Shown piece after piece: positions 45,616-57,600 of a stretch of DNA of 64,000 bases. The position numbers and the translations under genes are program-made. This DNA comes from Bos javanicus (lineage: Eukaryota; Chordata; Mammalia; Artiodactyla; Bovidae), in NCBI RefSeq assembly GCF_032452875.1, contig NC_083868.1:34576537-34640536 (forward strand), read 5' to 3'. The notes under the pieces were generated by a model. That model was given only the letters and a program-made list of their open reading frames with translations, had not been told where the DNA came from and made no database searches. The number at the start of each line of letters is the position of its first letter. The first letter of the stretch is position 1.

Positions 45616-46759
45616 ATGAGTACTTAACACTAAATGGACTTTATCAAAATATTCATGTTTATTTTTTTAAGCTCTTGGTTATTTTCTGCTGAAGTAGTAG
45701 ACTTACTTATGTTTTATGGTTCTGGAATTTTTGATGCCAGTTACTTTAAGAAGATAGTTCTTATTTTACTTTGTTGCTGATTAATTTATCAGAATTTACT
45801 TACTATATATTAATACATTTGATAGTTTAAAAAATGTTAACTATATTGCAGACTGACACAAGATTCCAAATCTGGGAATCCCCAGAACATATTATCCCCA
45901 AAACATATTAAACTGGATATAACAAATTAGTTTTAGAAACCATAAAATACAAAACAAAAATTACAATCTTTTTCTAGATGTTTATTTTCACAAATATTGA
46001 ATTTATTTCAATGGTTCTAAATCCAATAGCAAAAACATAATTATATTTGCAATGGTATTTTTTTATATGTTTTTGAGGATAAAACTGCATTTTCCAGCAT
46101 AAATGTATAATCATGACACATATATTAGCAAATAAGAGACCTTTTTTTCCTTTTGATTCTCTTGGTAGCTCTAGAATACATCTGAAGCTGAGTCTGAAAG
46201 TAAGGTCAGGAGAAATAAAAAAGTGTATAATATGTATAAGGAGACCTCTTGGACATTCAAGAATGACAGAGAGAGGCCAGAAGTTTTAGAGGGAAGATAC
46301 AGGAGAGGCAAACAAAAAAATGTGTTTGCAACCCTTTCTGGTGAAAAAAAAAAAAAAATCCAGTGTTGGACAATCTATGAAAAACTTTTTCAGTAGTTCT
46401 GTGTGACGCTTCTTTTGAAATTGTTTTATTTTTGTAAACAAAACTCCTTTTACCAATGCAAGTCCTAAATAAGATCTATTACACACACAATTCTTTGTGT
46501 GATTTTTGGGTATTTAGAAAATGGCCTAATTCTTATATGGGTGGAAAAAGTGAGGGATAGAAATAGCATCTATGGAAAGGAGAGACAACCCATAGGTGAA
46601 ATAAATTACACAAAACAAGAGCTCAGAAACTTCAGTGATAAATTCACAGCTGTAATGAAGAAGACGTTAAACTTCTTTGGCTTTAGTCTACCTTGCATAG
46701 GACAGTAGGGCAAAGATAAGCCTACTGACATAAGAGGTAGTTATACAGGAATGTAAAGT
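45616..46759. other. AT-rich DNA, no gene seen
   Basis: Poly(A) run at about 46345-46358. Nothing else recognised. Confidence 0.4.
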
Positions 46760-47230
46760 ATACACTTTCAGCTGCCACTATAATGATTCATCTTTCATTC
46801 ATTTAATAATTCATTTGACTATTATCTACTGAACAATCACTGTGTACAGAGCCTTCACTAGATGCTGGCCTAATGGATGTGAATGAAAAGCTAGTTAAAA
46901 CAATACCCTGGCACACAAGATCTCACAGGGAAACAAACATGAAGAAAAACAGTTGTAATATGTGAGAGGTGCTAAAATATAGACATGTGCAGGGCTAGAA
47001 GAGCTCAGAAGAGGAAAAAATCCAACTAAGAAAAATCAGAGACGGTTTCAGAGGTATTAGCCTGAATTAAGTAGCGAAGAGTTATTATGAATTCTTAAAG
47101 AATAGAAACATAAGAAGGGCAATCCAAAAAGAAGTAATATCATACACAAAGATACAGAAGAATAAAAAGCAGTAGTACATTCAAGATAATCTAGAAGTGT
47201 CCAGAGTAAGTGTGCCCATGACATAAGGAA
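46760..47230 (+). mobile_element. L2 LINE fragment
   Basis: 'ctactgaacaatcactgtgt acagagccttcactagatgc' is the L2 3' region pattern (cactgtgtgccaggc-like), continued by 'aggtgctaaaatatagacat'. Pan-mammalian and old. Confidence 0.65.
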
Positions 47231-47591
47231 GCAGGTAACCTTGTCAAGAACTCAATAGAAATATTATGCAGGCCATATATATAATAAGTTTTCGAGAAGC
47301 CATATTCAAATAGTAAAAGGAAATGGTAAAATCAGTTTTACTAAAGTTTTATTCATCTGACATTTTACAGATATTTTCATTTCAACATGGCATTGGTATA
47401 AAATTATTAATGAAATATTTTACATGTAAAAAATGTCATTAAAGTTTGAAATGTTACCTATACTTACATTACATCTCAGTGCAGAGGAGTCACATTTCAC
47501 GTGCCACAGACGCATGATGGGAGTGGTCGCTTCATCAGATGGTTTACTTCTAAAGTTAGACTGTTCCAAGACATGGTTCTTAAATAATGTG
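47231..47591. other. Single-copy DNA, nothing recognised
   Basis: No feature supported. Confidence 0.4.
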
Positions 47592-47801
47592 GTGAAAGTG
47601 AAGTCGCTCAGTCCTGTCCGACTCTTTGTGAGCCCATGGACTGTAGCCCACCAGGCTCATCCATCCATGGAATTTTCTAGGCAACAGTACTGGAGTGGGT
47701 TGCCATTTCCTTCTCCAGGGGATCTTACCGACCTGGGGTTCGAACCCGGGTCTCCCGCATTGCGGGCAGACGCTTTACTGTCTGAGCCACCAGGGAATCC
47801 C
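47592..47801 (-). mobile_element. Bov-tA SINE, well preserved
   Basis: CpG-rich, intact B-box-like 'ggttcgaacccgggtctccc' and complete head 'tctgagccaccagggaatcc'. One of the youngest-looking Bov-tA copies here. Confidence 0.95.
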
Positions 47802-48194
47802 TGAGTAACTTAGAGTTCATTTTAAAAGACATTGTCAGGAGTCTTCCATTGTGGACAAACCATTTCTATTTTTTTAGCTTTATATTTATTGTATGGTTAC
47901 TACTTAAGTATGTGCAATTATGAATGTAGTGATACATTTCTCAAGCTTATACTCTTCTATATGTATCCACACAGATGTGCACTCATATAAACCACTTAAA
48001 TGCTAATAATCAACATAAATTTCATATAATGAGTAATATAATTTTCTTATTTAATGCTTCAAAAATGAATAAAAACTTGATTCTCTGAACTTGCTATTTT
48101 GTTGAACTTAAAATATTACATATTACATACTAATTTAAAATACAAAAACTTTGCTACTGTACGACAGTGATATTAATTTCATGGCAATAATGGA
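47802..48194. other. AT-rich DNA, nothing recognised
   Basis: No feature supported. Confidence 0.4.
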
Positions 48195-48500
48195 ATTTTT
48201 TTTTTAGATTCCACACATAAATGAAATCACTCAGTACTTGTCTTTCTCTAACTTATTTCACTTGGCATAATGCCCTCAACATCTATCCATGTTGTCATGA
48301 ATATCAACATTTCATTTTTTTATGGCTGAATATAATATACCTGTATGTATGTATATTACATTTTCTTTATCTGTTCATCCACCAAAGGACACTTAGATTG
48401 TTTTCATAACTTGACTATTGTAAACATTACTGCCATGAACATGGGGACACGTATCTTTTTGAATTAGTGTTTTCATTTTCTTTGGGTAAATGTATCTTTA
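48195..48500 (-). mobile_element. Old L1 late-ORF2 fragment, antisense
   Basis: 'gattccacacataaatgaaa', 'ctaacttatttcacttggca taatgccctc', 'gaacatggggacacgtatct'. Confidence 0.8.
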
Positions 48501-50146
48501 TAATATTGAGTCACCATTATTCTTTTATTTGTTACCCTGCAAATTAAAATAGCTTAAAGTGGTGTCAATGTGAATTTAAAAACAAACAAGGAATGAATTC
48601 CTTTGTCAGATCTTGGTTTTAGGGCAGGTGATTCAGATAGTCCAGGTATATTGAGTGTTTTAGATGCTGTCAAAATGAAAACAAAATATTTTAAAACATG
48701 ATACAGAACCTGTGAATTCTCTGTTACTTAATTTAGAGATGGTCTTGTTTGAGAAATGTTGCTATTGCCACATTATAATTTTACTGTGATATCTACAAGT
48801 TTGATAGGGAATGATTTAAAGCCTCTGGGGATTTACAAATTCAACTTTAGGCTTTAAAAACAGAAGTGCCTGTGAGTGGAGATAGATGTTGTACATGTGT
48901 GTAAGAAGTATGTTCTAAACCTAGGAGATTTGGGTTGAGAAATATGATAATTTAAATACCCTTATTTACTATTGGAAAGAAAACAGAATATTATTATTCA
49001 AACAATTTTTTTTTATCAAAATGACTTAGAATTGCATAAGCAAATCAATTCCATTACACTATAATCACCATTCTATTAATATTCCTCAAAAATGAAACTG
49101 CCCTACTCTGAGTATAGTCAGCAGATCACTGAAGTTTGAGCAGGTCCTTGGCTTATCTGGGGTACTACTCTGAGAAAAACATATTCACAGCATTCACCCG
49201 AATAGACGTGACCTGGGGGAATTGTTTCTTTATAACATAGTTTGGTATCCATAGTTTGACTTGTCTTCATTTCTGATTTCATCTATAATGATTTAGTAAT
49301 GGTTCTTCTTTTTCTCAGATATCTGAATCTCGCTTATTATTTAAAAAGTCTGTTATCAGTCCCACCCTTTATGACATTAATCAGCAAATTATATTTGATC
49401 ATGTAGATACTATTCGGTTATAGAAAAGATGTCTGGAAAACTACATTTGTTCTTCTATTGACCTGCTAAATACTTAAAAGTAAGTTAATATATTCTTTTT
49501 ATGCATGTACTGTGTGAGCATAGATTTATTGGATGCACATCCATTCAGAAATGATGTATTAAGCTTCTAATAAATTATTTAGAAACATATAAATAATGTG
49601 ATATTGAAAAATATTCATGATAAAATGCTAAATATTACAAAGATCATCATTTTATGAATATGATACTGATTATATATTCAACTAAAACAATTTTCTCAAA
49701 GATTTGTTTTTCAAAAACCATACTCAGTTGAGAAAAAAAATGATTACAGAGGATACCAAATGAAACAATATATCCACATGTGCTTTATGGCCTTTTAGTT
49801 CCTTAGCATATTAATTTGTGTTTTATGAAAAAAGGGTTGGATGCTCAAGTAAGTTTACAAAATCATCAGTTAAATCCAGTTAAATAGGTTACTTTAATAT
49901 TGACTCTACATGTCTACTATGTGATGATTTGCTTACTTTCTAATAGGAGGTTATACCTGTAGAGATTTGCAAAGGTTTCTGACCAGGCAACAACTTTTTG
50001 TATAAGACATATTTCTAGATAAGTAACTAAAAATAAGAAAAAGTCTTCTTTTTAAGTTATAGTGTTGCAGTCAGATGCTGATAGAAACATTTACTGCACA
50101 CATCAGAGGTTGTCTTCAACGCATTTTGTGTTCCATTCAAAGACAA
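48501..50146. other. 1.6-kb single-copy stretch, no gene seen
   Basis: Nothing recognised beyond AT-rich DNA. Confidence 0.45.
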
Positions 50147-50571
50147 ATTCATGTTGCAACTCTCATTAAATAATGATCTAAAAATACATCAAAAGCATCT
50201 AGTCTTCATAATAAAATTAACCCATTTGCCATTAACTGAGAAAATTCATGCTTTGGACTTGAAATGATTGATCATAGGGCTTCCCTTGGGGTTCAGCCGG
50301 TAAAGAATCTGCCTGTAATGCAGGGGACCTGGTTTGATCCCTGGGTTGGGAAGATACCCTGGAGAAGGAAAAGGCTACCCACTACGATATTCTGGACTAG
50401 AGAATTCCATGGATTGTGTAGTCCATGGGGTTGTAAAGAGTTGTACACAACTGAGCCACTTTCAATTTCCTAAATGTATGAATTTTCATGTTGCAACTCT
50501 CAATAAATGATGATGTAAAAATATAGGAAAAGTATCTAGTCTTAAGAATAAAATTAGTCCTTTTGCATTAG
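50147..50571. repeat. Local direct duplication flanking a Bov-tA
   Basis: Unit 1, 50147-50274, begins 'attcatgttgcaactctca' and contains 'catctagtcttcataataaa'. Unit 2, 50481-50570, begins 'ttttcatgttgcaactctca' and contains 'tatctagtcttaagaataaa'. The rest of unit 2 reappears at 52621-52672 ('gctattaactgaaaaagaaa ... tggactttaaatgtttgatt'), beyond a BovB. Confidence 0.88.
50276..50475 (+). mobile_element. Bov-tA SINE
   Basis: 'agggcttcccttggggttca' head, 'gtaaagaatctgcctgtaat', body to 'gttgtacacaactgagccac'. It lies between the two copies of the duplicated block. Confidence 0.92.
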
Positions 50572-52269
50572 TCCGTTCAGTTCACTCAGTCGTGTCTGAC
50601 TTCTTGTGACCACATGGACTGCAGCACTTCAGGGTTCCCCTTCCATCACCAATTCCTGGAGTTTACTCACTCATGTCCATTTGTTGGTGATGCCGTCCAA
50701 CCATCTCATTCTCTGTTATCCCCCTCTCCTCCTGCCTTCAATCTTTCCCAGCATCAGGGTCTTTTCTAATGAGTCATTTCTTCACATCAGGTGGCCAAGT
50801 ATTAGAGTTTCAGCTTCAGCATCAGTTCTTCCAATGAATATTCAGGGCTGATTTCTTTTAGGATGGACTGGTTGGATTTCCTTGCAGTCCAAGGGACCCT
50901 CAAGAGTCTTCTCCAACACCACAGTTCAAAAGCATCAATTCTTCAGCACTCAGCTCTTTTTATAGTCCAACTCTAACATTCATACATGACTACTGGAAAA
51001 ACTATAGCTTTGACTAGACAGACCTTTGTTGGCAAAGTAATGTCTGTTTTTTAATACGCTGTCTAGGTTGGTCATAACTTTTCTTCCAAGGAGCAAATTT
51101 CTTTTAATTTCATGGCTGCCATCACCATCTGCAGTGATTTTGGAGTTCCCCCAAAATAAGTCTGTCACTATTTCAACTGTTTCCCCATTTATGTGCATTG
51201 AAGTGATGGAACCAGATGCCATGATCTTAGTTTCTGAAAGTTGAGTTTTAAGCCAACTTTTCCACTCTCCTCTTTCACTTTCATCAAGAGGCTCTTTAGT
51301 TTTTCTTCGCTTTCTGCCATAGGGATGATGTCATCTGCATATCTGAGGTTATTGATATTTCTCGCAGCATCTTGATTCCAACTTGTGCTTCTTCCAGCCC
51401 AGCGTTTCTCATGATGTACTCTGCATATTTTAAATAAGCAGGGTGACAATATACAGCCTTGACATACTCCTTTCCCTATGTGGAATCAGTCTATTGTTCC
51501 ATGTCCAATTCTAATTGTTGCTTCCTGACCTGCATACAGAATTTTCAGAAGGCAGGTCAGGTGGTCTATTCCCATCTCTTTAAAAATTTTCCAGAGTTTG
51601 TTGTGGTCCACACAACCAAAGGCTTTAGCATAGTCAATAAAGCAAAAGCAGATATTTTTCTGGAACTTTCTTGCTTTTTCGATGATCCAACGGATGTTGG
51701 CAAACTGAACTCTGGTTCCTCTGTCTTTTCTAAATCCAGATTGAACATCTGGAAGTTCACGTTTCATGTACTGTTGAAGCCTGGCTTGGAGAATTTTGAG
51801 CATTGCTTTGCTAGCGTGTGAGATGAGTGCAAATGTGCAGTAGTTTGAGCATTCCTTGGCATTGCCTTACTTTGGGATTGGAATGAAAACTGACCTTTTC
51901 CAGTCCTGTGGCTACTGCTGAGTTTTCCAAATTTGCTGGCATATTGAGTGCAGCACTTTCACAGCATCATCTTTTAGGATTTAAAATTACTCAACTGGAA
52001 TTCCATTACCTTCACTAGCTTTGTTTATAGTGATGCTTCCTAAGGCCCACTTGATATCACATTCCAGGATGTCTGGCTCTAGGTGAGTGATCACACCATC
52101 GTGATTTTCTTAGTCGTGAAGATCTTTTTTGTACAGTTCTTCTGTGTATTCTTGCCACCTCTTCTTAATATCTTCTGCTTCTATTAGGTCCCTACCATTT
52201 CTGTCCTTTATTGAGCCCATCTTTGCATGAAATGTTCCCTTGGTATCTCTAATTTTCTTGAAGAAATCT

Positions 52270-52304
<35 letters not shown>

Positions 52305-52620
52305 AAGTTGCTTCAGTCGTGTCCGACTCTGTGCGACCCCATAGATGGCAGCATACCCGACTCCACTGTCCCTGAGATTCTCCAGGCAAGAATACTGGAG
52401 TGGGTTGCCATTTCCTTCTCCAATGCATGAAAGTGAAAAGTGAAAGTGAAATCACTCAGTAGTGTCCGATCTTCACGACCCCATGGATTGCAGCCTACCA
52501 GGCTCCTCCATCCAGGGGATTTTCCAGGCAAGAGTACTGGAGTGGGGTGCCATTGCCTTCTCTGTGAAGTAGTCTCTAGTCTTTCCCGTTCTATTGTCTT
52601 CCTCTATTTCTTTGCATTGA
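50571..52620 (-). mobile_element. BovB LINE, 5'-truncated, about 1.75 kb, split by Bov-A2
   Basis: Antisense from the 3' end (50571) through the C-terminal region and RT, up to the text between endonuclease and RT ('tctatttctttgcattg', 52602-52618). The reverse frames give NNLRYADDIIPMAESEEKL (catalytic YADD box, 51189-51449) and FIDYAKAFGCVDHNKLWKI (51486-51803, where Gly replaces the usual Asp of DCVDH). Frames are broken, so inactive. Confidence 0.93.
52272..52565 (-). mobile_element. Bov-A2 SINE nested in BovB
   Basis: Long (ctg)n-type tail at 52272-52302, then both Bov-A units. BovB text gaagaaatctct (52260-52271) recurs as gaagtagtctct (52566-52577), a 12-bp duplication with two mismatches. 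Confidence 0.95.
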
Positions 52621-52901
52621 GCTATTAACTGAAAAAGAAATAATGCTATGGACTTTAAATGTTTGATTTTAATAGGTAACCAACTTTTATAATAACTGGT
52701 ATTGTTTTATTGGAAATTTTAGCAAATGGATTTTTAACTTTCTCTACATTGATTTTTAATGCATTTCAAAAGATTTGTTTTGAGTCTGATAGACCTTGAG
52801 CATTCATCTATTCATTTGAAATATTTGAAAAACTTTTGTTTCTAAGCATATCCTAGATGCTGAGCATATACAATAAATTTAAAATTTCTTAATATTATAA
52901 A

Positions 52902-53039
52902 GATGAAATAGATGGCATCACTGGCTCAATGGGCATGAGTCTAAGCAAACTCCAGGAGACAGTGAAGGACTGGGAAGCCTGGTGTGCTACATCTCATGGG
53001 GCTGCAAACAGTTGGACACAACTTAGCAACTAAACAACA
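52902..53039 (+). mobile_element. Very short BovB 3' end with perfect target-site duplication
   Basis: 'agatggcatcactggctcaa' to 'gacacaacttagcaactaaa' is the last ~135 bp of BovB. aatattataaa occurs at 52891-52901 and again at 53040-53050. Confidence 0.9.
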
Positions 53040-54004
53040 AATATTATAAAAGGGTTTTGGGGGCACATTATCATAAATAATCATGCGAATAAATATTTCT
53101 CATGGTAATAAATGCCTTGGAAAAAGATAAAGCAGAGAAGACTAGGAAATTCTAGGGTAAGAGACAGCTTTACAATGTTAAACGAGGCAGCCAAAGAAGT
53201 TGCCAATCAAAAGGCAGAATTTGTACAAAATGCTGGTAGATAAGAAAGCAACCATTTGTGTGCCTATGTAGTGGAAAAATATTTCAGGCAGAAGAAAAAG
53301 CAAGCACAAAGGCAACCAGGAGGGAATTTGTCAACATGTTCAGTAAGTAGCAGGGCATGAACTGAATGAGGAGGAAGATAGAAGGTGATGAGGGTCAGAA
53401 AAGTAATAAAAAGAAAAGCAGATCATGTAGGGCCCCCCAGGTCATTGTAAGAAGCTTCACTTTTACTGTAAGTGAAATGGGAAGTGATTGGAGGGTTTGG
53501 GGCAAAAAACTAATATGATCTGACCTATTTTTAAAGAACACTGAACTGTGTTGAGAAGAGGTAGTAGGGGAGAAAAGAAAAACAGAAATTTAAGTTGGAA
53601 TCTATTGAAATAATCTAGCTAAATAATAATGATAGTGGGAACCAGGGTGTTCATGATAGAGATAGTGTGCAATGATCAATTTCTGAGCATGCTTAAAAGT
53701 AAAGAGAGTAGTATTTTCTGACAGACTGGCTGTGGGATGTGACCATGGGATTTTAGCTTAATCAGTTAAAGACTGGAGGAGGAGAATGTGGAATGGAAAG
53801 TGTGGGAAGACTATGGGACTTTTAAAAAAATATCGAATTGGCAACTATAGAATTTAATATGGAGTTCAGAGGAGAGGTCTGAACTAGGGATACATATCTG
53901 GGAATTGTAAGCATGGAAACAGATCTTAAGTCAATGGGACTGAATGAGATAACCAAGGAGATGAGTGAAGACAGAGAAGAAAAGAGGAGCAAGAACTAAT
54001 CACT

Positions 54005-54678
54005 CAGTTCAATTCAGTTCAGTTCAGTTCAGTTACGGAGTCATGTCTGACTCTTTGCGACCCCATGAATTGCAGCATGTCAGGCCTCCCTGTCCATCAC
54101 CAACTCCCGGAGTTCACCCAGACTCACGTCCATCAAGTCAGTGATGCCATCCAGCCATCTCATCCTCTGTCCTCCTCTTCTCCTCCTGCCCCAAATCCCT
54201 CCCAGCATCAGAGTCTTTTCCAATGAGACAACTCTTCACATGAGGTGGCCAAAGTACTGGAGTTTCAGCTTTAGCATCATTCCTTCCAAAGAAATCCCAG
54301 GGCTGATCTCCTTCAGAATGGACTGTTTGGATCTCCTTCAGAATGGACTGGTTGGATCTCCTTGCAGTCCAAGGGACTCTCAAGTGTCTTCTCCAACACC
54401 ACAGTTCAAAAGCATCAATTCTTTGGCGCTCAGCTTTCTTCACAGTCCAACTCTCGCATCCATACATGACCACAGGAAAAACCATAGCCTTGACTAAACA
54501 GACCTTTGTTGGCAAAGTAATGTCTCTGCTTTTCAATATGCTATTTAGGTTGGTCATAACTTTTCTTCCAAGGAGTAAGCGTCTTTTAATTTCATGACTG
54601 CAGTCACCATCTGCAGTGATTTTGGAGCCCAAAAAGATAAAGTCTGACACTGTGTCCACTGTTTCCTCATTTATTTCC
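54005..54678 (-). mobile_element. BovB LINE, 3' end, in L2
   Basis: agttcagttcagttcagt end, then antisense C-terminal ORF2. The reverse frame stays open for about 250 codons (54138-54890), but only the part below 54678 is BovB: LGSKITADGDCSHEIKRRLL, VVMYGCESWTVKKAERQRID. A duplicated patch of about 30 bp lies near 54309-54360 (gatctccttcagaatggact twice). Confidence 0.93.
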
Positions 54679-54729
54679 CTGCTGCTGCTGCTGCTAAGTC
54701 TCTTCAGTCGTGTCCAACTCTGTGCGACA
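54679..54729 (-). mobile_element. Bov-A2 3' fragment fused to the BovB 5' break
   Basis: (ctg)n, then 'taagtctcttcagtcgtgtc caactctgtgcgac'. Same orientation as the BovB and joined head-on to its truncated 5' end. Confidence 0.85.
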
Positions 54730-55010
54730 AGGCCCTTCAAATAGGCAAGACAAGAGAATGGGAAAGGATAACCAAGAACAGTTATGGGAAGAAATAGCCA
54801 GTAAGGTAGGAAGAAACTAGGAGGATAATATAGAAGCAAAGTCAAGAATATGTCTAGATGTGCCAAGTTAGATGGCAAATGAAGATTCACTATTGATAGC
54901 TGATTTTGGTAAGAGCAATCTTGAGTGAAGCACTAGTAGTAACAGGCTGAATGCAGTGAGCTCAAAAGTAAATGGAAGCAGGGCAATAGAGAAGTAGTTA
55001 GAGAACAGAA

Positions 55011-55699
55011 CATTGAAATGTTTGCTGTAAAAATAGGGCAGGGAAATAAATCACTGTCAGGAGAGGAGATGGATACAAGAAATTTTTATTTTGATTTTTT
55101 GTTTTTAAAATGGGAGAAATTATCATTGATGTGTTACTAGACATAGGTAGAGAAATGCAGAAGCTGTGTTTCCATGTAGATGAGAAAGAAGAAAATGCAA
55201 TGCATTTTAGGAGTATTAATTTTAGAACATAACTCATCCATAGTAACAGAAGGGAAGGGTCATGGATGGGTTAGGGAGTTTGGTTACAGCTGGTGGCAAG
55301 GCTTTCCTGATTGCTCCTTTTTTTCTTATTCACATAGAAAGCAAGGACAGGGAAGATAGAGTTAAAAGTTTGAAAAAGAAAGAAGAAAGAAAATAGCTTT
55401 CTTGGGAGCATGGGGATATTGACTGAATTTTGGAAATGAATTTTGATTTATTGGCATCACTAAAGACCACACTTGATGTTCGTGATTATGAACTTAAAGT
55501 CAGAATGGTCACCAGGATGGATTGTTTCTATCTAGCCATGTTCAGGTACAGGGAGCAAGTGTGGAATAAACAGGGTTATTTAACTAGAGATGAGGTTTTA
55601 ATAAATGAATATGGAAGGAGCAGAGAGTTAAAGGTTGGTGATCTATGTTCCAGGTGTAAATTTAATCATTTAATGATCATTTATTCTAATATTATTTAA
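55011..55699. other. Single-copy DNA with an A/G-rich patch, no gene seen
   Basis: A purine-rich stretch lies at about 55337-55400. Possibly more diverged L2. Confidence 0.4.
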
Positions 55700-56180
55700 A
55701 AGTAATATTGGTGCTTAAAATGCAACAATGCAAAGGTCTGTATGGCATAATAAACAAATTCACATAAAAACTCACTCCAATCCCATGTCCCAGAGGTAGC
55801 CACTATAAATAGTTTTGTGTCTATCCTTCTAGATGTTTTTCTATGAATACATAAACAGATAGATTTTTTAAAATACACATTGCTTTACACTATTCATATG
55901 TTTCTGGTACTTACTTTCTCACTCAACACTATATCATGGTTGCACTCTATGCTGGTCCTTAGAGAATTATCTCATTCTGGAGCTACATAATATGATTGCA
56001 TTGCTAAACCATAATTTACTTAAATAATCACTTTTTGATTTAGGTTGTTTCCAGCTTTTGCTATTATGGATAATGCAAAATGAACATTCTTCTTCACAGA
56101 AGTTGATTAGTGCTTGAATCATTCCTTCAGTGTAGATTACTAGAGGAAGGATTGTTTAGTCAAAGAGTATGCACTATTTT
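55700..56180 (-). mobile_element. Old L1 3' region, antisense
   Basis: 'cagaggtagccactataaat', 'gttgtttccagcttttgcta ttatggataatgc', 'agtgtagattactagaggaa' resemble antisense late ORF2/3' UTR of old L1. Confidence 0.6.
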
Positions 56181-57309
56181 ATAGATTCTAGTAAATAATA
56201 GTCACAAAGAACATAGTAATTTATTCCTCTTCTGAGTTCTTCTCAGCACTAGATATGAAAAATGGTAATTCATTTAAGTATATTCTTCTGAAGTTTGAGT
56301 GTTACTTTTTATTATAATAGTGTTATAAAATAGCTTTTCTTCACCTATTGAGTTAGTTATTTTCCTTGTAAGGATTTTAAATATAAATCTTAAATTTTAT
56401 AACCTTTAAATAATTGTGACTTGATTTGTGAGTGTTTTATTCATTTAAAATTATGTTTTAGAATTTTTATGCTTATATTTTAAGTGAAACTCACTTATAA
56501 TTTTACTCCAAGGTCCTTACCTAGTTTTTGATCTCAGAGCAACAATTATTTGGTATATTACTCTTTTTGTTCCTAATGCAAATAGTTTGAATAAGACAAA
56601 TACCTGTTTTTTTTTTAAATAAAATATTCTCTTATAAAATAATTGGGCCTAGATATTTTCGAAATGTATTTTTCAAATGTGGATTAGGAAGATAGAAGAA
56701 TTTTAGCTAATGATTTGATTTTTAAATGGCATGCTACTATTGATATTTTCAATTATTATTGACCAATTCTGTTATTGAAAATACATTTCCTTTCATCTTA
56801 CAGCATTTTAAATTCCATATTATTTTTGTAATTTAAATATTAGTTGGTATAATTGCCCTATTTTATGCAGTCATTTCTTGCCTTATTTTTAACCAAATGC
56901 TTAGTGATTTGTCTGACTACCATTGTTTCCATTATTCCACTCTGTCATTCAGAGAGACAATCAGAAGTCTTAGAGCATCAGCTGTTTTCCAACTGATGGA
57001 ATTATCTCAATGTTCTAACAACTCCTGTGGCTATTCTGATGAATACTAGCTGAATAATAGTCCAGGATCCAGAAACAGAAAACATTGTTCAGTTTCCATT
57101 AGAACTTTCAACTTAAGTTTCAGTAGTAATTTGCCAGAGTATAGCCTTCTAGATTTATATGCACTTTCATCCAACATGTTCAAGTTATTTTCATTTGTCA
57201 TGTTCTTTGAATGCTGGGACTGAGAATTCAAGTTTGAGTCCAAGGTTCCTTTGCAAATAAACCATTTTCCTCTCTAGTGGCTTCAGTATTTTTTGTTGTA
57301 TTATTATGT
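56181..57309. other. AT-rich DNA, possibly more old L1
   Basis: No secure assignment and no gene seen. Confidence 0.4.
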
Positions 57310-57319
57310 AGTTTTACCA

Positions 57320-57590
57320 CTGGAGAAGGCAATGGCACCCTACTCCAGTACTCTTGCCTAGAAAATCCCATGGACTGAGGAGATACATAGGCTGCAGGAG
57401 TCAGACACGACTGAACGACTTCACTGTCACTTTTCACTTTCATGGATTGGAGAAGTAAATGACAACCCACTCCAGTGTTCTTGCCTGGAGAATCCCAGGG
57501 ATGGCAGAGCCTGGTGGACTGCCATCTATGGGGTCGCACAGAGTTGGACACAACTGAAGTGACTTAGCAGCAGCAGCAGCAGTTTTACCA
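57320..57590 (+). mobile_element. Bov-A2 SINE
   Basis: The only complete forward-strand Bov-A2: 'tggagaaggcaatggcaccc' to (agc)n. Duplication agttttacca at 57310-57319 and 57591-57600. Confidence 0.96.
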
Positions 57591-57600
57591 TGATGTGCAA

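Larger units (their letters stand above)
53200..55010 (+). mobile_element. L2 LINE, long 3' part, split by BovB
   Basis: 'gcagatcatgtagggccccc', 'tcattgtaagaagcttcact', 'gaaatgggaagtgattggag ggttt', 'ggagttcagaggagaggtct', 'gaatgagataaccaaggaga' follow the L2 3' region in order up to about 54000. It resumes at about 54735 after the BovB insertion. Old and without open frame. Confidence 0.75.

Noticed and set aside
47730..47790. tRNA gene suggested by an intact B-box-like sequence
   Set aside because: It is the tRNA-derived head of a Bov-tA SINE; no complete tRNA fold flanks it.
54138..54890. A 250-codon reverse open frame as a possible new gene
   Set aside because: Its C-terminal two thirds are the BovB ORF2 tail and the rest crosses a Bov-A2 fragment and L2 DNA, so it is a chance fusion.
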